Source of the DNA: Planosporangium spinosum
Lineage (GTDB): Bacteria; Actinomycetota; Actinomycetes; Mycobacteriales; Micromonosporaceae
Assembly (NCBI RefSeq): GCF_049999945.1
Contig: NZ_JBLYUB010000021.1
Span: 47,079 to 111,078, forward strand
DNA: 64,000 nt
Reading direction: 5' to 3'
The notes under the pieces are model-generated. The model was not told where the DNA came from. It did not search any database and saw only the letters and a program-made list of their open reading frames with translations. Positions 61,987-64,000 of the stretch are shown here, piece by piece; the stretch's first letter is position 1; the number at the start of each line of letters is the position of its first letter. The translations under genes were made by a program, and so were the position numbers.

Positions 61987-62433
61987 TCAGGCTGCGTACT
62001 TCTCCATCAGCGCGCCGACGGCCGGCAGCGCCGCCTCGACATGCTTGCCCGCGCCGCCGCGTACCGCGTTGTACGCCTTCACGATCGAGCCGCGCTGGGA
62101 CCACTGCGCCATATCGTCGGTCACTGCGAGCACGGACTCCGACACCTCCTCGCTCCGCTTGACGAGGTAGTCGCCAAACTGCCCACCCCCGGCCGCGCGG
62201 AAGTCCGCCCAGAAGGGCTGGAGCCGGTGCAGCAGGTTCGGCACCATGCTCTCGACCGTGGACTGGTAATAGCCGGGCGCGAAGGTGGTCACCGCCTTGT
62301 AGGCGACCTTGAGAGCGCTGGCAGACACGCCGGACTTGGCGGAAAGCTCCTGCTCGACCAGCACCCGACAGTCGGCGGCAATCTGCTGCTGGGCGCCGTC
62401 CGAGAGCAGAATGTCGGGAAGGGCAGAATACAT
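61987..62433 (-). CDS. Conserved actinobacterial protein (DUF6918-like)
   Basis: A 148-residue soluble helical protein: MYSALPDILLSDGAQQQIAA, VLVEQELSAKSGVSASALKV, PFWADFRAAGGGQFGDYLVK, KAYNAVRGGAGKHVEAALPA. I recall close relatives across actinomycetes described only as hypothetical or DUF6918, so the family name is tentative. The gene looks intact and isolated within mobile debris. GGAGCG is upstream of the ATG. Confidence 0.65.
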   Translation of the reverse strand: MYSALPDILLSDGAQQQIAADCRVLVEQELSAKSGVSASALKVAYKAVTTFAPGYYQSTVESMVPNLLHRLQPFWADFRAAGGGQFGDYLVKRSEEVSESVLAVTDDMAQWSQRGSIVKAYNAVRGGAGKHVEAALPAVGALMEKYAA

Positions 62434-62550
62434 AGTTATTACGCTCCTAATCCTGCGTCAACGCGTCGACTAGTTATACCGGATTACGGTCTGTGACCAC
62501 GATCTTGTGGAGTGTGCGTACACACGCTACAGTCCTACGCAGACAGTGAT

Positions 62551-62588
62551 GGCGTTGCGCCCGCCGAAAATCTCGTCCGTGCAGGTCA
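62551..62588. repeat. 38-bp repeat shared with 60007-60044
   Basis: Second copy of the insertion-sequence 3' end at 60007-60044, here without any transposase coding next to it. Confidence 0.7.
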
Positions 62589-62948
62589 TCCCTGAAGGAT
62601 CTTCCTGTTTCGACTTCCTGTTTCGACGAGCGGACAACGCAAGCACCGCCGGGTAAGTGGGGACACGCGCTGCGCTTGCCGCAGGTGTGGCGGCGGACGA
62701 CCCGGGTGTGCACCGGCCCGAAGGACGGGGCGGTGAGGGTGACGAACACCGTCGGGTGGGTGGCCACGGTCTCCGGCACGCCGTTGCCGCTCACCAGCAG
62801 ACTGCGCACGATCTGGTAGGCGTCGCGCTGATAGCGGGCCGAGCACGACGGGCAGACCGAGGCCGCCGGTTGTCGCACGCCTTGTAGATCACCCCGTCGG
62901 GCATGCTCGCGGTGTCGACGTTCGACAGCAGCCGCCCGGTGCCTGTGG
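62586..62948 (-). pseudogene. RepSA-like replication initiator fragment (AICE type)
   Basis: On the minus strand, GRLLSNVDTASMPDGVIYKA then, in a shifted frame, VCPSCSARYQRDAYQIVRSL, GVPETVATHPTVFVTLTAPS and FGPVHTR. The Cys-x-x-Cys followed by the TLTAPSFGPVH block is characteristic of replication initiators of actinomycete integrative conjugative elements such as pSAM2. About 110 codons remain, with at least one frameshift. The 5' side is cut by the transposase copy 2. Confidence 0.75.
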
Positions 62949-62985
62949 GGTGTCAAAACCCTGGCATCGTGGGTGACCTGCAGGT

Positions 62986-63909
62986 CTATGCAGCTCGTTC
63001 GTACTCGGTGATCAGCCCGCCGAGGACTGATCGACGCCTGATTCGCTCGTGGGTGAGGTCGACGGCGGGACGGTCGGACCGCGGGGGCCGCAGGCCCAGG
63101 GCCCGGTGAGGGCGGTGCCTGTTGCAGTGGTGGGCGTACCCGTCGAGGGTTCGGCGGAGATGTTGCTCGCCGAGGATGAGCATGCGGTCGGTGACCTCGG
63201 TGCGGGCGGTGAGTACGAACCGTTCGGCGTACGCGTTGGCGCGCGGGCTGCGCGGCGGGATCTTGCAGACGGTGATGCCGGCGTCGGCGAGGACGGCGTC
63301 GAAGGCGGCGGTGAACTGCCCGGCCCGATCTCGGATGAGGAATCTGAACTGGTTGGCGCGGTCGCCGAGGTCCGTGACCAGGTTGCGGGCGGCCTGGGTG
63401 GTCCAGACCCCGTCCGGGTTGGCGGTGACGCCGAGGATGTGGACGTAGCGGCTGCCGACCTCCATGACGAAGAAGACGTACAAGCGTGTGAGGGTGAGCG
63501 CGCAGTCGACGTGGAAGAGGTCGCAGGCGAGCACGGTCGATGCCTGGGCGGAGAGGAACTTCCGCCAGGTGGTGTGGTCGCGGCGCACCGACGCTGGCGG
63601 TATGCCGCGCTGCTTGAGGATCCGGCGGATCGTGGACACACTCACGCGGTGACCGAGGCCGATCAGCTCGCCTTGAATTCTCTGGTAGCCCCAGCCGGGG
63701 TTGTCCCGGGCCATCTGTTCAATGAGGGCGGTGATGGCCGGGTCGATCGGTGGCCGGCCAGACCGGTGCGGGTATGCCCAGTGGCGGGCGACCAGTCGCC
63801 GATGCCAGCGCATGACTGTGGCTGGGGTGACGAGCCGATGCGCTCGCAAGGTGCGAGGTAGGAGCCTGATCAAGGCCGCGTCCACGGTGATGGTGTAAGA
63901 GACGATCAC
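62986..63909 (-). pseudogene. rve-type transposase copy 2, N-terminally truncated
   Basis: The frame gives 307 residues matching copy 1 from AALIRLLPRTLRAHRLVTPA through the full DDE core (LACDLFHVDCALTLTRLYVF, FLIRDRAGQFTAAFDAVL, RSPRANAYAERFV) to GGLITEYERAA. About 70 residues at the N-terminus, with the leucine-rich helical part, are replaced by unrelated sequence. Unlike copy 1 it has the undeleted NPGWGYQRIQGELIGLGHRV region. It might still make a protein from an internal start, but it is probably not a complete element. Confidence 0.8.
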
Positions 63910-63929
63910 CGAGAAGATCCGGGTTGATG

Positions 63930-64000
63930 TTATGCGGCGATCTCCGCTGTTGGGGAGTTGTCGTCGGGTTCGGCTTCGCCGTCGATGACGGTCAGCCGGG
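63930..64000 (-). CDS. C-terminal end of an unidentified gene (continues outside window)
   Basis: The minus strand reads RLTVIDGEAEPDDNSPTAEI plus AA and a TAA at 63930-63932. Only 22-23 codons are visible. Its end lies about 20 bp before the truncated transposase copy 2. Too short to identify. Confidence 0.4.
   Translation of the reverse strand, partial: RLTVIDGEAEPDDNSPTAEIAA

Noticed and set aside
62474..62585. Extension of the RepSA-like frame to 62474
   Set aside because: Similarity to replication initiators ends before this; the remainder belongs to the 38-bp insertion-sequence repeat and its flank.

Overview
The window is very GC-rich, uses many GTG starts and is packed with overlapping start and stop codons. 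Its gene families (Acg-type nitroreductases, DUF2254, group 3b hydrogenase, pSAM2-like remnants) point to an actinobacterial chromosome, most likely a Micromonosporaceae-like soil actinomycete. That placement is an inference from gene content only.

Layout. (1) 1-13.9 kb holds two potassium modules back to back. On the minus strand a kinase-less KdpD precedes an orphan KdpA with an altered selectivity filter and a DUF2254 membrane protein. On the plus strand is a full kdpF-A-B-C-D-E operon, but kdpB is broken by a perfect 20-bp tandem duplication. (2) 14.0-17.1 kb is a scar. Two 52-bp direct repeats carry the 3' part of a tRNA-Pro(GGG) gene and bracket a patatin gene with an in-frame amber stop; a hydrolase and a nitroreductase are cut off at its edges. 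(3) 17.2-32.6 kb encodes a group 3b [NiFe] hydrogenase with its protease, the maturation genes hypE, D, C and F, a GNAT/acyl-CoA synthetase fusion and three tandem universal stress proteins. (4) 32.8-44.5 kb encodes a nine-subunit V/A-type ATPase, then an Acg-type nitroreductase, a GH65 enzyme and another stress protein. (5) 44.7-53.0 kb has a decayed GH5 gene and RCC1-repeat gene, a TetR-flanked ABC exporter, a UPF0104 membrane protein and a CocE-type hydrolase. (6) 53.0-64.0 kb is a mobile-element graveyard: an IS630-type element enclosing a methyltransferase, a truncated IS256, related rve-type transposases, a RepSA-like replication fragment and a second copy of the 220-bp element from region 2. 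A secreted trypsin-like protease and two lipoproteins sit among them.

How the genes may work together. Stress proteins, Acg-type nitroreductases and DosR-controlled group 3b hydrogenase are classic parts of the mycobacterial hypoxia/dormancy response. Two sites resembling the DosR/DevR box and one strong dyad lie in the relevant promoter regions. I infer that regions 3 and 4 form an oxygen-limitation or energy-maintenance island: hydrogenase for redox balance, V/A-ATPase and Kdp for ion gradients, GH65 for disaccharide phosphorolysis and Usp proteins for nucleotide sensing. No devR or devS gene lies in the window.

Caution. At least seven genes carry frameshifts or stops, one of them at an eight-G run. 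Some could be sequencing or assembly errors, so raw-read confirmation matters before any are called true pseudogenes.
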